In this document: positions 9,058 through 20,289 of the stretch, one piece after another | Layout: each line of letters begins with the position of its first letter | Numbering within the stretch: the first letter of the stretch is position 1 | From: Lineus longissimus | Taxonomy: Eukaryota; Nemertea; Pilidiophora; Heteronemertea; Lineidae | NCBI RefSeq assembly: GCF_910592395.1 | Contig: NC_088312.1 | Span: 2,482,001-2,546,000 of the forward strand | Length of the DNA stretch: 64,000 bases | Direction: 5' to 3' | Program-made: the position numbers and the translations under genes | Notes under the pieces: generated by a model | The model's input: the letters and a program-made list of their open reading frames with translations, nothing else | What the model was told of the DNA's origin: nothing | Database searches by the model: none

Positions 9058-10720
9058 CACATTCATTCGACTCAGCTAAGATACTATCATTGACCTTGCC
9101 ATCAATATTCTGACTATCATCGAAAGATGGCTTAGGCTGTAAAACTTCCAAGGAGTTGAGAGCTTCGAAATTTGGAAACATTGCTCCAGATTCCACTTCT
9201 TTAATCTCACATGCCTGAACTTCGTCTTCGATTTCTTGAAGATGAAGCTCATCAGAATTCCGGCTTGGAAAATGTAAAACATCTGTATCTTGCTTTTTGA
9301 GGATCGCGGCTAAATCTTTCAGACTCTGCTCCTTGGCCTCATTTGAGATCTCTTTCCGCCTCGGACTCAGCAACCTTGCCAAATAAAACGAATTCGAAAA
9401 GCAAGGTTGTGATTCCACGGACTCTGTCTCGTCAGAAGAAGTTGGTTCTTCATCTGCATCATCGTCCATTAAAGAATGCAAAGAATTGACTAGTTCCCTG
9501 ACACTGTTCCACTTGCTGGTATCCCCAGACTCCCGATCACGAAAAGCGCAAATATCGAAATTAGAGGAATTGGTTTTGGCCTCCTCTGGTCCAACAGGAG
9601 TTTGGTTTTTCTCTTCAAATTTATGCAAGGCATCAACAATATCTTGCACACTTCTTAGTTTTTTGTCTTGGGTTATTTCCACAGCAGTGACACTAGCTTC
9701 TATCTCGGGGACAGACTCTGCAAAATCCAAATGTTCAGACTCTGTCATTTCATTCGTGAGTGCAACTATTTCTTCCTCAGAGTTGTCGAGATGCATATCC
9801 TGAAGAACGGACACCAGGTCATGGAAGTTTTTCAATTTCTCAGCAGGGGCAGGTTCGGTGCCAGTGGTGGGCTTATTCATGCTCACAGGGGTTGAGGAAT
9901 GGAACCTACTGTTCAACATAAAAGAAAAATCCGCTTGGGAACACGTCACCTCCTCCAAGTCTGGTATGATTATTTCTGGAATGACATGACCAAAAGATGT
10001 TCCACACTCATCTTCTGGGAAGACCTCTGACACGCGTTGAGAAGAACTGAATGGGTTTTCATGTTTTGTTGGATCCTCTGCTTTGCTGTCCCCTACTACA
10101 TCTTGCTCAAGAGAATCGAAAGAACGATCCAGGCTGTCCCTTGAATGCGCAAGATAGTCTCGAGAATCTAGAAGACTGTCGCGTGAATTTGATTCATCCA
10201 AGCTATCATGGTCGAGACTGTCGCGTGAATAGGATAGTCCTTCCTGCAGCCCAATTGACTTTAAGTTATCCATGATAGGTTTTGTTTCCAGTGAATTGTT
10301 CAAAGCGGATGATTCAGTGCCAGCACTGCAACAGTTGTCATCACAATCCTGATCCGCTATGAGTGAGAAATAGGCAGACTCCTGTAAATTGTCCCCCGTA
10401 TCGAAATTTCCAAGTTGAGCAAAGTGGAGTTCCGTTACTGTGTTCTGCACGATTTCACACTCTTCTACCTCTACTCCAAACTCGTCCCTTTGCTGTGGTT
10501 GGCTTACAGGATCAAAACTTTGTGTATTATCCAAAGCTCTTGAAACTTTGTCTGTTTTCAATGTGTTTTTTTCGGTCTCACCTCCAACACCTGTACACAC
10601 CGTACGGAGATTTTCTTCCGCTCCTTGTCGAAAAGCTGTCAAAGTTTCTGGCGTTTGAGGGTTTATTTGGTCCACAATAGCCTTACTGAGGGTTGCCACT
10701 GCTGCTATTACCCCAGCCAT
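9058..10720 (-). CDS. Coiled-coil scaffold-like gene, exon 1 (start codon, acidic N-terminus)
   Basis: First coding exon, 1663 nt, giving 554 residues plus one base of the next codon. The ATG at 10720 has an in-frame TAA directly before it, which fixes the start unless an upstream exon splices inside. The exon ends in G before GTAAGT (donor G at 9057), phase 1. The protein is acidic and low in complexity. Residues about 164-207 repeat SRDSLD-like motifs (possible phosphosites). A 17-19 residue amphipathic motif recurs near residues 295 (KLKNFHDLVSVLQDM), 354 (KLRSVQDIVDALHKF) and 403 (KWNSVRELVNSLHSL), with a weaker copy at 466. No signal peptide or membrane segment is seen. The family is not recognised. 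The length of the open frame and its exact phase fit to exon 2 make it coding beyond reasonable doubt; the function is unknown. Confidence 0.85.
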
Positions 10721-13700
10721 TTAGCGTCAAATCCCTCCAACCACCCGCAAATGTATAATAAAGGGCCTGCTCCGATATAAGCCAAACACCACATATAGAA
10801 TATCAGCTGGCAAAACTCAATATTCAAATACTGATTGATTTAGCCTAATGCCTAAGCTCTACAAGCCTGAATATGCACAGCTCAATATCCAATAAAGAAT
10901 AATAAGTCCTAGTAATATTCCCAGAGTTGTATTGTTTACAGAGGTTACACAAGGGTGCATATATTGTTCCAGAACATTGGACGAACTCACTAAGACAATA
11001 CCACCAGATTATGACATCGCTGTGAACAACATAGCAACGCCACAATATAGCGTATGATTGCACCTTGTATCGTGCTTGTCAATTACCTTGATATTGATAC
11101 GGTAAAATTCAACGCTTGAAGTATCGTTACACTAAACCAGTACAGTACACGGCACTTCGAATGTACAGGGATTAACGAAAAAACTGTTAAATTATGCAAA
11201 GCCAACAAAGAATGGGAATGCTTTTTTAGTGCTTCGTCAACAGTAAATTTTGATAAGCAGCCAGTTTATTTATTAATAGATCTAAAGCGGCCTTGGTCTC
11301 TGAGGTTGTCTCTTTCAGCTTTGTCACCAAAAATTAAATACTGCATATAAAATATGTGTAGTGATCCCCCTATAATTAAAAACAATTGAAATCAGGCAGT
11401 GTGAGAAAGCAGGGGTGGTTGAAGTTTTAAGTTCGAGCAGTTTTGCCTCACACAGCACCGATGGGTGGCAGTTGGTCAACTTTTCTAACAGGAAACTTTT
11501 AGGAGCATTGGAGAAATTGTAAAGGAAGACTAAATGACCAATATTTTGTTAATCATCATCTTCATCAACATCATCACCTGCAGCTTCTTCATCCTGTGGT
11601 CAAAACTCCTTCATTTTTTAAGTGAGAGGACCTTCAGGAACCCCACTTGGTGGATTCCGACCCAGGAATCCCATAAATATTCAAGGAACTGCTCCATCCA
11701 GTAAGCCGGAGAGGAATTTTACAATCTACAAACACAATTTGCCAAATACTATTCAGCAATCTGAACAAATTGGACAGATTGACCAGTATGGGTAAAATCC
11801 CATTTGTATGTTTGTTTTCCAAAGTGTGCCCTCGTAAGCTGTGTGTAAAGCGACAAATTTGTCGATATCTATATATGGAAAACTGGAACTTTGGCAAGTT
11901 TTCCCACTAGGGCTTGACCTCACCTCAAGGTCAACACTAATCAGTACGAGTCAAAGTGACAGTTTGCATCACACTATCATATTATTCAGGGCTGGACTAC
12001 ATATAGCCCCTGTCAGAAGCTACATAGCCAACTTGTAGGAAAAGGCACTGGCAAGAATAACATGTCTTACCTACCTTAGTATGATTGATCAAAACTTTAA
12101 CATCATACATTTTGGCCTATATCCATTCATTCAAGATCATAAAGCAAGTCATCTGACAACAAATCTACAAAGTCAATCTGTATATATCTCATCTCCGACA
12201 AGCAAGTCTAGTCAACTTATTGAAGACATCTGTCACTTGTCATTGTCAATAGATGACAGACGCCCAAAATGACAGTTTCTTAAACAAGCCCAAAATGGCT
12301 TTGATCAAAACATCCCATACAGTAGATGAAAAGTGTCTGGCCAAGTGGATTAAAGCATAAATGTTTGCAATATCAATGACAGGTGAATATCACTATAACA
12401 TGTTGGATAGTCAAAGGCCTATCAAAAGTACAGCACTCTACCGATTTGACAAAATATCGAGGCCGCATAAATCTGATTGAAAGCTATGACATGGTCAAAG
12501 AAATGACATCATGAAACCATCTATACATGGTCTTTACATCTATAAGGTCTCTTTCGCTGTGCCAGTAGGCTAAAGGGTGGACCAAGCAGTGCCTGCTCTT
12601 TCTGAAGAGGCTGGTCAGATCTGAAGCGCCTGCTCAGATCTGTTGGATCACGCTTGTGCAGGGCACTGATTTCAGTTCTCTCTCATCTTCAGATCAGAGG
12701 AGGTCCTTGGCGGGCTTCCGCAATAGTTCACATAAGACATGAAAGGCCAAGAAATCCAGCCCAAATCGACCGAGGAAGACAGACAAAGAGTGTCAACTGT
12801 CCTGTCACAGTTTTTACATGGATGTTTGAGCACCAAATTGAGCATTGACTACTTTTGCTACACTTCCAAAGGTATACTTGGGTGCACCAGGCCAGGGATG
12901 GTTTCCTTTAAACTAACTCCTGCTGTTTTTAAAACGACGGAGCTTAAACCTTGACTTGACATGGCTGCTATTAGTTTGCATATCCGTGGGTCACAAGATC
13001 AGGACCAATACTCTCAAAGGTACGACAGTAATTTTCAATAAAACAGTCATATTTCCAAAAGTCCACCAGTGCTGTCTGGTACCAATGGTGCACAGTGTGT
13101 AACAGACAGGTCCACCGGTGGGGTCCATTGGATGCAGAAGACTATTGTAAACTGTCTCTCATCAATACAAACTACCATACACCAATAACGGTCGTCAATA
13201 AGCGACGACTATGCCACACCAAATAAAGAACCTATACCTTGCAACCAAAATCTCAAAACGAGAAAAATCAGCATACTAGATTCTCACCTGCAAGAGTCAC
13301 TTATCCTAAATCCGGTATTCCTGATACCATGAATGTTTTAGCCTGTTAAACATGCGTGGTGCATGTTCAATACACATGCACACTGCCAAGCTCTAAACTG
13401 CCATGCATTCAACCACGTCCCCATCAAAATGACAATAGGGGACAATGGACTAATCACTGTCTTTACACAGGTGACACAAATTGTGTACCTGAGCTCTGAG
13501 GTTTAGCGTTAACCCTTGGGCGAGCCTTAAGATATGCAAATCAATAGTATGTGTACAAACTTGTGATAGCACGACTGTGTGTGGCTGATAAAGTCAATCA
13601 AATATCTGTTCAAGTTTTCTTAAGGCTGTAAAATTTCAATGATATGGTACATGTTATGCATAATATTTTATAGGTTAATCGAGCAAATAAAACTTTTGAT

Positions 13701-14948
13701 TATGATTTTTTGAGTTGTCCCCTTTATTCATGGGCCCAGCTCATGGGATTCATAAGATGCGGCCCGCAACTACTCGAATTCAGGTTGGCCTACCTACCTA
13801 CCTAAACCAAAATCAATTCCTCCCACTTCCCGCCCCTGATACTCCTAAATCAGCTCAACCATATCAAATACCCCACGGATCAACTACGAAGGAGTTTCAA
13901 TCTTGTTGAATTCTAGTTTTGGAGGTCATTTAGGCAAAGATGCGCCACAAGACCAATTGTTTGCTACAAATTGCAAAAGTCAATGGAGGGTGAAACAGGC
14001 CTTTGTCAACGATATCATGATAAGCATGTCTGGAGGGTCTTTGTTGGCACTAGAATAGGACATGAACAAATTATGACAAATATGAAAATTATATAAAAAC
14101 CTCACATGTGAGATGATTGATGGTCATGCCAACACTCCAAGAGGGGTCTTGTACCTCTCTTCTGGCAACCATGATCACATGCTGGAGATTGCATTCTAAG
14201 CGTGCTTTGCTTCCAATTTAGACATTGTCAAAGGAAAGTGGGCATTTTATCTGATTCAAAAGCACGCGGGGCACTGTGGATACTGGCAAAATGACTGGAA
14301 GGTGCTCCAATGGCAATGGAAACACACACAAGGATATCATTTTCATCGGGTTGTGGGATCTTTCCCCGATTTGACCACCGAACACATCCCCGATGAAAAA
14401 TATCATCAGTGACTCCACCTATTATCAAGAAGTTCTCCAAGCTTTTCAAACAAATTGTAATTGGATTCCATATTTTCTCTATTCAATAAATCTGCAAATA
14501 CATGTACTCTCTGATTTATTTATGCAAAGAAAACATAATACGTGAAATCTTGTTGTCCTGGCACAAAAGGAAAACATCCAATTCTTTGAAATAGCACAGC
14601 CTTGAGGTAAATAAACAGGCCTACCCAATATCTTTTGTTTTCTAACTCAATATTTGCTACCAAAGATCAAATGTCAGGGTGTTGGCTTGTCATTTACAAA
14701 TTTGACTTTTAACCGAGCTATCGTAGACAGCACCACCTGGATTTTATGGCAGGAACAAACTGAATTCCACCTGGAAATCTGACAAGAGTTCTGGAATCAA
14801 TCAAATATTGTACAGTGGCACTTCTTTTAACTTTGTACACTTGCATATCAATGCACTCAGTGCCCTTTACATAGGATCTCTGAACTAAAATGCTGGCCTG
14901 GCAGACACGCCCAGCACCCCTCCTAACAAAAGCAAAACCTAAACTTAC
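10721..14948. other. Presumed upstream region/intron between the two exon groups
   Basis: 4.2 kb without a supportable gene. It should include the promoter and 5' UTR of the 10720 start, or be part of a long intron if the CBM48-like exons belong to the same gene. No TATA box stands out near 10720. ORFs at 11634-11897, 12654-12954, 13715-13909 and 14218-14449 look non-coding (biased composition, no splice fit I trust). A short (CCTA)n run lies at about 13787-13805. Confidence 0.5.
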
Positions 14949-15123
14949 CCTCCCTTAGTGACAAGTTGACCTCAAACGTGTAACAGTTGACTTCGAATGA
15001 GTCGAGAAGCAGGAGGTCGCCATTGATTCTCAACAGACAAATATGGTGATCACATGGCACTTTTGTTTGCTCAGATTCGTAGAGCTCTAATCTGTCATTC
15101 CACCGGAGGGGCAGTGGCTTACC
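14949..15123 (-). CDS. CBM48/AMPK-beta-like protein, second coding exon
   Basis: 175 nt, acceptor CTTTCAG, donor GTAAGT, entering in phase 0 and leaving in phase 1. It encodes 58 residues from GKPLPLRWNDRLELYESEQ to FEVNLSLRE. The segment HHICLLRINGDLLLLDS matches the Y-K-F-x-V-D-G-x-W-x-x-D closing strands of AMPK-beta-type domains in shape, but the canonical aromatic Trp residues that bind glycogen are not clearly present, so binding may be lost. No convincing third exon is visible before 10720. The phase-1 donor fits the acceptor of exon 2 of the coiled-coil gene (7814). Confidence 0.62.
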
Positions 15124-15337
15124 CTGAAAGAAGGAAGTGGGTTTGTGACCATTGGTGTGCAAGGATATCTAACCGAACGGTCGTAGCCCTGCCAGTGTAA
15201 ATATCAACAGCCATTGCCTCTGACACCCTCAGCTGTTGCCTCACACGGTTCAAAAAACTTGATTGACAGCACGTTTTTAGGGTCTATGACATTAAATGCT
15301 TTTCTGATGTACCATTGGCTCCCTCAATTCTACTCAC

Positions 15338-15547
15338 CTCAAGGAAATCTCCTTCTAACAATACTTCTTTGGAATGTGTAAGGTAGGTCCTGTTCCATCT
15401 GAATTTGACCACGGAGTCAGTCTTGGTTTTCTCTTCATGGACATCTTGTATCACAGGCATTGAGGGTGGAAGAATGAGCTGTCTAGGCGCAGGCATACTA
15501 GGGGCGATGAGCTCTGGGCCAATCATGGGGGTGGCTACCAAAGCCAT
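15338..15547 (-). CDS. CBM48/AMPK-beta-like protein, first coding exon
   Basis: 210 nt, 70 codons. The ATG at 15547 lies in a strong Kozak context (GCCATGG), with an in-frame TGA upstream. The exon ends CTTGAG before GTGAGT, phase 0. After a Pro/Met-rich leader (residues 1-33, e.g. IAPSMPAPRQLILPPSMPV) the sequence VVKFRWNRTYLTHSKEVLLE resembles the F-R-W...KEV-L-G-F opening strands of the glycogen-binding domain of AMPK beta. The domain call is from memory of the family pattern, not a search. The exon pair lies upstream of the coiled-coil gene on the same strand. Confidence 0.65.
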
Positions 15548-18223
15548 GGCTATAGAATCTTTGATGCGCTTACTGGTACTGGTAAATGTGTTCTTGTTTC
15601 ATTGTTTGATCAAGTCGATATCATCGGATGGACTTTGCCTGATGCTGATTTACATGATGCTGGAAAATATAAAGGAAGGCTTTGATTTAAAAGTGGCCCA
15701 GGAAATATAACAACAAGGATGGTTCACATGGCCATCTGTTCCCAAGGAAATGGAGGTATCAGAATAGGACTAGCACGAACCAGAACTAGCTCGAACACAC
15801 CTGCATTTTAACAATACACTTATTGTCGAGCCGAACATATTTTGAGGCGCCCTATCTTGGATTGGCCTGGCAAGAAAGTGAATTCACTTTGTACAACAAT
15901 GTCAATGACCACCAATTGAATTCAATTGGCAAACAAGATGCAATATGTTGTACATGAGGCTGTACCTTATCCACTGGGCAACAGGCGTGTGAAGACAATT
16001 AAAAGACAAGCTGAAAAACATGCAAGTCATGCAGAAAGATGACCAGAAACAAACCACAAAATCGGACTGTTCAAAAAGTAACAACCACAGGAGCCTGTCA
16101 TGCAAAAGGAAGATCTCCGACCTTCAACTTCTGACCGGGAGACTAGATCAACATAAATCGACCAGTTTCCTGTTGTGAGATATAGGCAGCATAATCGCAT
16201 ACAAACATTCGCCAGTGTCGCGTCATATGGCTATATAATACCATACTATACATCAGAATCCTGTACAACATCGAGCTAAGTAGCCCACTTATGAATCAGA
16301 GCAGTTCCTGACATCATTAACCCATTTGAGGTCATGATTAGACATAAATGGTCTCTACCCACCATGTGTGATGGCTTTAGGCACAAGTCTGCGACCCGTG
16401 AGTTTTGAGATCAAACATGTCAAATGATATCATCAATCAAAGTGGAAATAACAGAAAAAAATAGAAGTCACGACACTACTTACACATGAACCGGGCCAAT
16501 GAACTCCTCCCTCAAGACAAGCAACACAAGAAATAGGAAGTATTTTCCTCTATTGTATTGTGAAGAAGGCCTACAGAAATATAACCACATTCATACTGAA
16601 TAAAAGACGTTTTTATATTGTCTCACAATCCCTCCGAGACACTGATCCAGCTTTTTGGCAATGTTTCTGCGTTTTATTATCTTCTGAGTGTATTCTCTGC
16701 CAACTCTGTTTGGGGATTGCCTTGACAGGTCATCCAGCTTAAAATTGTCCTCATTATAATGAATTCAGGGATTATTTGAGTGCACGCCATCGTGACTGTT
16801 ACTGGCACAGGTTTGGGTTGTCCTTCCTCCACAGGAATTATTATGAGTGACCACAGTCATCTGTGTGTGGACGTTACAAAGCAATATACACTTCTAAAGT
16901 GCCTAACAACTTGCAACAATAATTATGGTGGCAATTAAATAACACCACAACAATTTACAAAGATTGCAATAAAAGTGAAATTAGCACAGTTCCCTACCTT
17001 TCACAAGTAGTCAGGCGACCGACTGTCAGAAAACCTCAACATGAGCTAACTAACATGACAAACGGCACTGTCACAAGTGTATGATTTATGCATGCAAGTT
17101 GTTCACACACCTAGTAGAAAAACTGACAGACGCATCAAATTCTGGCGCTAACATCATTTAGCAATAAAGAGATATTGACCACCTTTTTCAAATGCATGCA
17201 TACAGACCTTACAAGACCAAGGCAACGGCCATTATTGGTTTTAACCAGCCATTAAAATCATTGGGTATTGGGCTAACTGAAATGCCTGAAAAATGAAAAA
17301 AAGAGGAGACTGATTGGCAATACACTTACTCTGCTAATCACTATGATATAACACTGTAGAAGGGAAAACAAATTTTGAAGTGAGAACCACACCAAAGGAG
17401 CTCATGAGGCAGTCCTTCGCCACAATCCTCCAGAACCAACAGAATTATTGCGATGCACACCTCAGGCAGAGCCAATGCAAATCTCATTGGTTTCCTTGTG
17501 TCATCATCACAATCATTACATTGTAAAGTCAATAGTGACATTAACACACCTTGATCTATCAATGCTTATCAGTTGCTAGGCAACCAGGAGTCAGTCAAGG
17601 AGAATAGACTAAGAGTTATCTTTTTGAAATGCTAAGTCCATTAGCATTGGATTCAATCATAAGCACCAAGTTTAGTACGGTACTATACAATACAGGGTGT
17701 TAGAACCTAGCGTTGTAACACCCTGTAGCTGTATTACCCATGTATTAATCATTTAATGGAACGTATATCATATATAATTACATCTATTTAGAACCTACAG
17801 CAGTGACGGGCAACCTGACGAATCTCCTCACCACAAGTCAGTTTTCCCATGCAGCTGACATGGTTTTCCATAGGCTTTTTTTTCTGGAACATGCTGTAGT
17901 AGATAGCCTCTACGCCTAAATGAATTAAAAAACTCTGAAGAGAAAAGACGTTCGGAATAAAACTACAAAAAGGATAAGACTCACAGGCATTCAGTTTGTT
18001 CAGTGGGCCTTTTTTGTTCCGTTCACTCTGTTATTAGAAACATTTACAATGGCAGAACTGCGCAATCGAGTGTTTTGACGTGAACATGTGTCACCATAAA
18101 ATGTGCCAATGTTTACATAGTTGTTGGCAATTTCCCTAGAGTTCCAATGTCCACCAATTCTGTGGGGGAAATAAAACATGGCAGTTCATCGGTACAAATG
18201 ACGTCACGGCGTGGAATTCCGTT
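15548..18223. other. Non-coding interval between the CBM48-like exons and the tandem array
   Basis: 2.7 kb that presumably includes the promoter/5' UTR of the 15547 start. I see only a hairpin at 17691-17727 and a perfect CRE motif TGACGTCA (18199-18206) just before the array. No exon is supportable. Confidence 0.5.
17691..17727. repeat. Perfect 12-bp stem hairpin
   Basis: TACAGGGTGTTA (17691-17702) and its exact inverse TAACACCCTGTA (17716-17727) enclose a 13-base loop. It may be a remnant of a small inverted-repeat element or a structured RNA motif. Confidence 0.7.
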
Positions 18224-19575
18224 CAGCTGCCGATTCGAACCATCCTCGGTATTACTGGAACGCCCGGAATCAGTATGTGATGCAGTTTGAAAAGCTTGGG
18301 TGCGGGGTATGAAAATGATGGAAAAAAATGACATCTGTACATGGATGATAAGACAACAAGATAAGGAAGAAGAAAAAAAAGAACTATCTCAGATTCGCCG
18401 GGAGTCGATCCCATGACCAGCCGCTCCACAGTCAAACACTCTGAGCGCTGAACCGTCAAGGCTTTCATGCTGTGAGGGGATTTTATTCGCATGTTATATG
18501 CGATATGCAAAAGAGCGCCGCAATCGTAACAAGGTCGCGCAGGTGGCAGAGTGATTAGCCGAAATAGTTCCAAGTAATCGTATATTTCGATAGTTGTACA
18601 GATTTTTCTCACCATATCGTATCCATATACCTCAGTGATATAAAAGAGTATGTTTGCAGTTGATTTAACGTTTAAATGGCTTTTTTTAAAAACTTTTTAA
18701 AAATCGTGGTCAGCAGGGTCAGAGTCAATCAATAAATTGTTTTGAAAGACTCTGGCAGGGTCAAAAGAAACAGTTGTTGGCGCCGATGATGTCAGCAATA
18801 TGGCAGATTTCCACCCCACCCGTGAGATTTGCTCTCGCACGTCATGAGCACATTGAACTGCTGGTGAACCGTACTGTGCTGAATATGTACCGGCTACCGC
18901 TCTCTCCATCATCACCGACGATATGTGCCGGTGCCGGTCGTGCGAGGTCGTTTTAATGAAAAAGACGCACGCCACTGCCGTACAGGTACCTGAGAAAACT
19001 TGCCGTTTTATTCTGATTTGCATTGATTGAAATACATCTACCTCATAGTTCATGTGTTCTCATATGATAAACCAAGTGGACACATAGCCTGAAGGAACAT
19101 GTAGCGATTGGGAAAATTTATACACGCACCAATTGTATAGCGCTCGAGCGCGTGACTGACAATTGGGTTCGATTGGCGTTAGAAGTAGGAACCAAAATTA
19201 TGATTGGACCAACAGTAAATACACGTCAACGACCGGCGTACCTCTTAAACCATCCAGGCACCAGTGGTTTTCAATATCCTCCGCCTCTCGATATGACGAA
19301 TGAGTATAAAACCCTGAAGCTCAGGATACCGTTTCACTAATTCTGATTGGAAAAGTCACGGCCCGACACTAATACTTCTTTGCCCCAATGTAGCCTCAAA
19401 AATACCAGCTGCCGATTCGAACCATCCTCGGTATTACTAGAACGCCCGGAATCAGTATGTGATGCAGTTTGAAAAGCTTGGGTGCGGGGTATGATAATGA
19501 TGGAAAAAAACTTGACATCTGTATATGGATGATAAGATAACAAGATAAGGAAGAAGAAAAAAAAGAACAATCTCA

Positions 19576-19639
19576 GATTCACCGGGAGTCGAACCCGTGA
19601 CCAGCCGCTCCACAGTCAAACACTCTGAGCGCTGAACCG
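19576..19639 (-). ncRNA. tRNA-derived segment with B box (reference copy in unit 2; present in every unit)
   Basis: On the minus strand the segment starts CGGTTCAGCGCTCAGAG and ends in a T-arm with the B box GGTTCGACTCC (19585-19595). The ends GGTTCA and TGAATC can pair as an acceptor stem. The middle, GACTGTGGAGCGGCTGGTCA, resembles the anticodon-arm region of tRNA-derived SINE heads, but about 7 bases of D-loop (the GGTTAG part of the A box) appear to be missing, so a full cloverleaf is not expected. A TATAAG motif lies about 40 bases upstream and an 8-T run (19557-19564) just downstream could terminate Pol III. A relic SINE head or a living Pol III RNA are both possible. Confidence 0.5.
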
Positions 19640-19727
19640 TCAAGGCTTTCATGCTGTGAGGGGATTTTATTCGCATCTTATATGCGACATGCAAAAGAGC
19701 GCCGCAATCGTAACAAGGTCGCGCAGG

Positions 19728-19742
19728 TGGCAGAGTGATTAG
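19728..19742 (+). other. Plus-strand tRNA A-box-like motif in the unit
   Basis: TGGCAGAGTGATTAG matches tRNA-Ser/Leu-type A boxes (TGGCNNAGTGGTTA), and GGC/GCC can form a D-stem. No B box follows on this strand; the B box of the unit is on the opposite strand about 135 bases away. It may be a second tRNA fragment in inverted orientation. Present in every unit. Confidence 0.35.
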
Positions 19743-19821
19743 CCGAAATAGTTCCAAGTAATCGTATATTTCGATAGTTGTACAGATTTTTTCACCATAT
19801 CGTATCCATATACCTCAGTGA

Positions 19822-19919
19822 TATAAAAGAGTATGTTTGCAGTTGATTTAACGTTTAAATGGCTTTTTTTAAAAACTTTTTAAAAATCGTGGTCAGCAGG
19901 GTCAGAGTCAATCAATAAA
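19822..19919 (+). promoter_or_regulatory. Second TATA motif, DR3 hormone-receptor-like site and AATAAA in the unit
   Basis: In unit 2, TATAAAA occurs at 19822-19828, a direct repeat TGGTCA-GCA-GGGTCA (spacing 3, as bound by VDR-type nuclear receptors) at 19890-19904, and AATAAA at 19914-19919. The same set recurs in the other units. The motifs are visible; their use is untested. Confidence 0.3.
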
Positions 19920-20289
19920 TTGTTTTGAAAGACTCTGGCAGGGTCAAAAGAAACAGTTGTTGGCGCCGATGATGTCAGCAATATGGCAGATTTCCACCCC
20001 ACCCGTGAGATTTGCTCTCGCACGTCATGAGCACATTGAACTGCTGGTGAACCGTACTGTGCTGAATATGTACCGGCTACCGCTCTCTCCATCATCACCG
20101 ACGATATGTGCCGGTGCCGGTCGTGCGAGGTCGTTTTAATGAAAAAAACGCACGCCACTGCCGTACAGGTACCTGAGAAAACTTGCCGTTTTATTCTGAT
20201 TTGCGATGATTGAAATACATCTACCTCATAGTTCATGTGTTCTCATATGATAAACCAAGTGGACACATAGCCTGAAGGAACATGTAGCG

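Noticed and set aside
9486-10680. Plus-strand ORFs of 72-105 codons opposite exon 1
   Set aside because: Shadow frames of the long minus-strand exon.
14218-14449. Third exon of the CBM48-like gene
   Set aside because: An in-phase acceptor (GATAATAG) exists but is weak, two overlapping frames are open, and neither continues the domain convincingly.
17341-17562. Minus-strand ORF of 73 codons with a hydrophobic segment
   Set aside because: No convincing splice sites or family resemblance.
19970-20120. C/D-box snoRNA in the unit (GATGATG and CTGA motifs)
   Set aside because: Spacing and flanking stems do not fit, and the same motifs arise from repeated GATGA-rich sequence.
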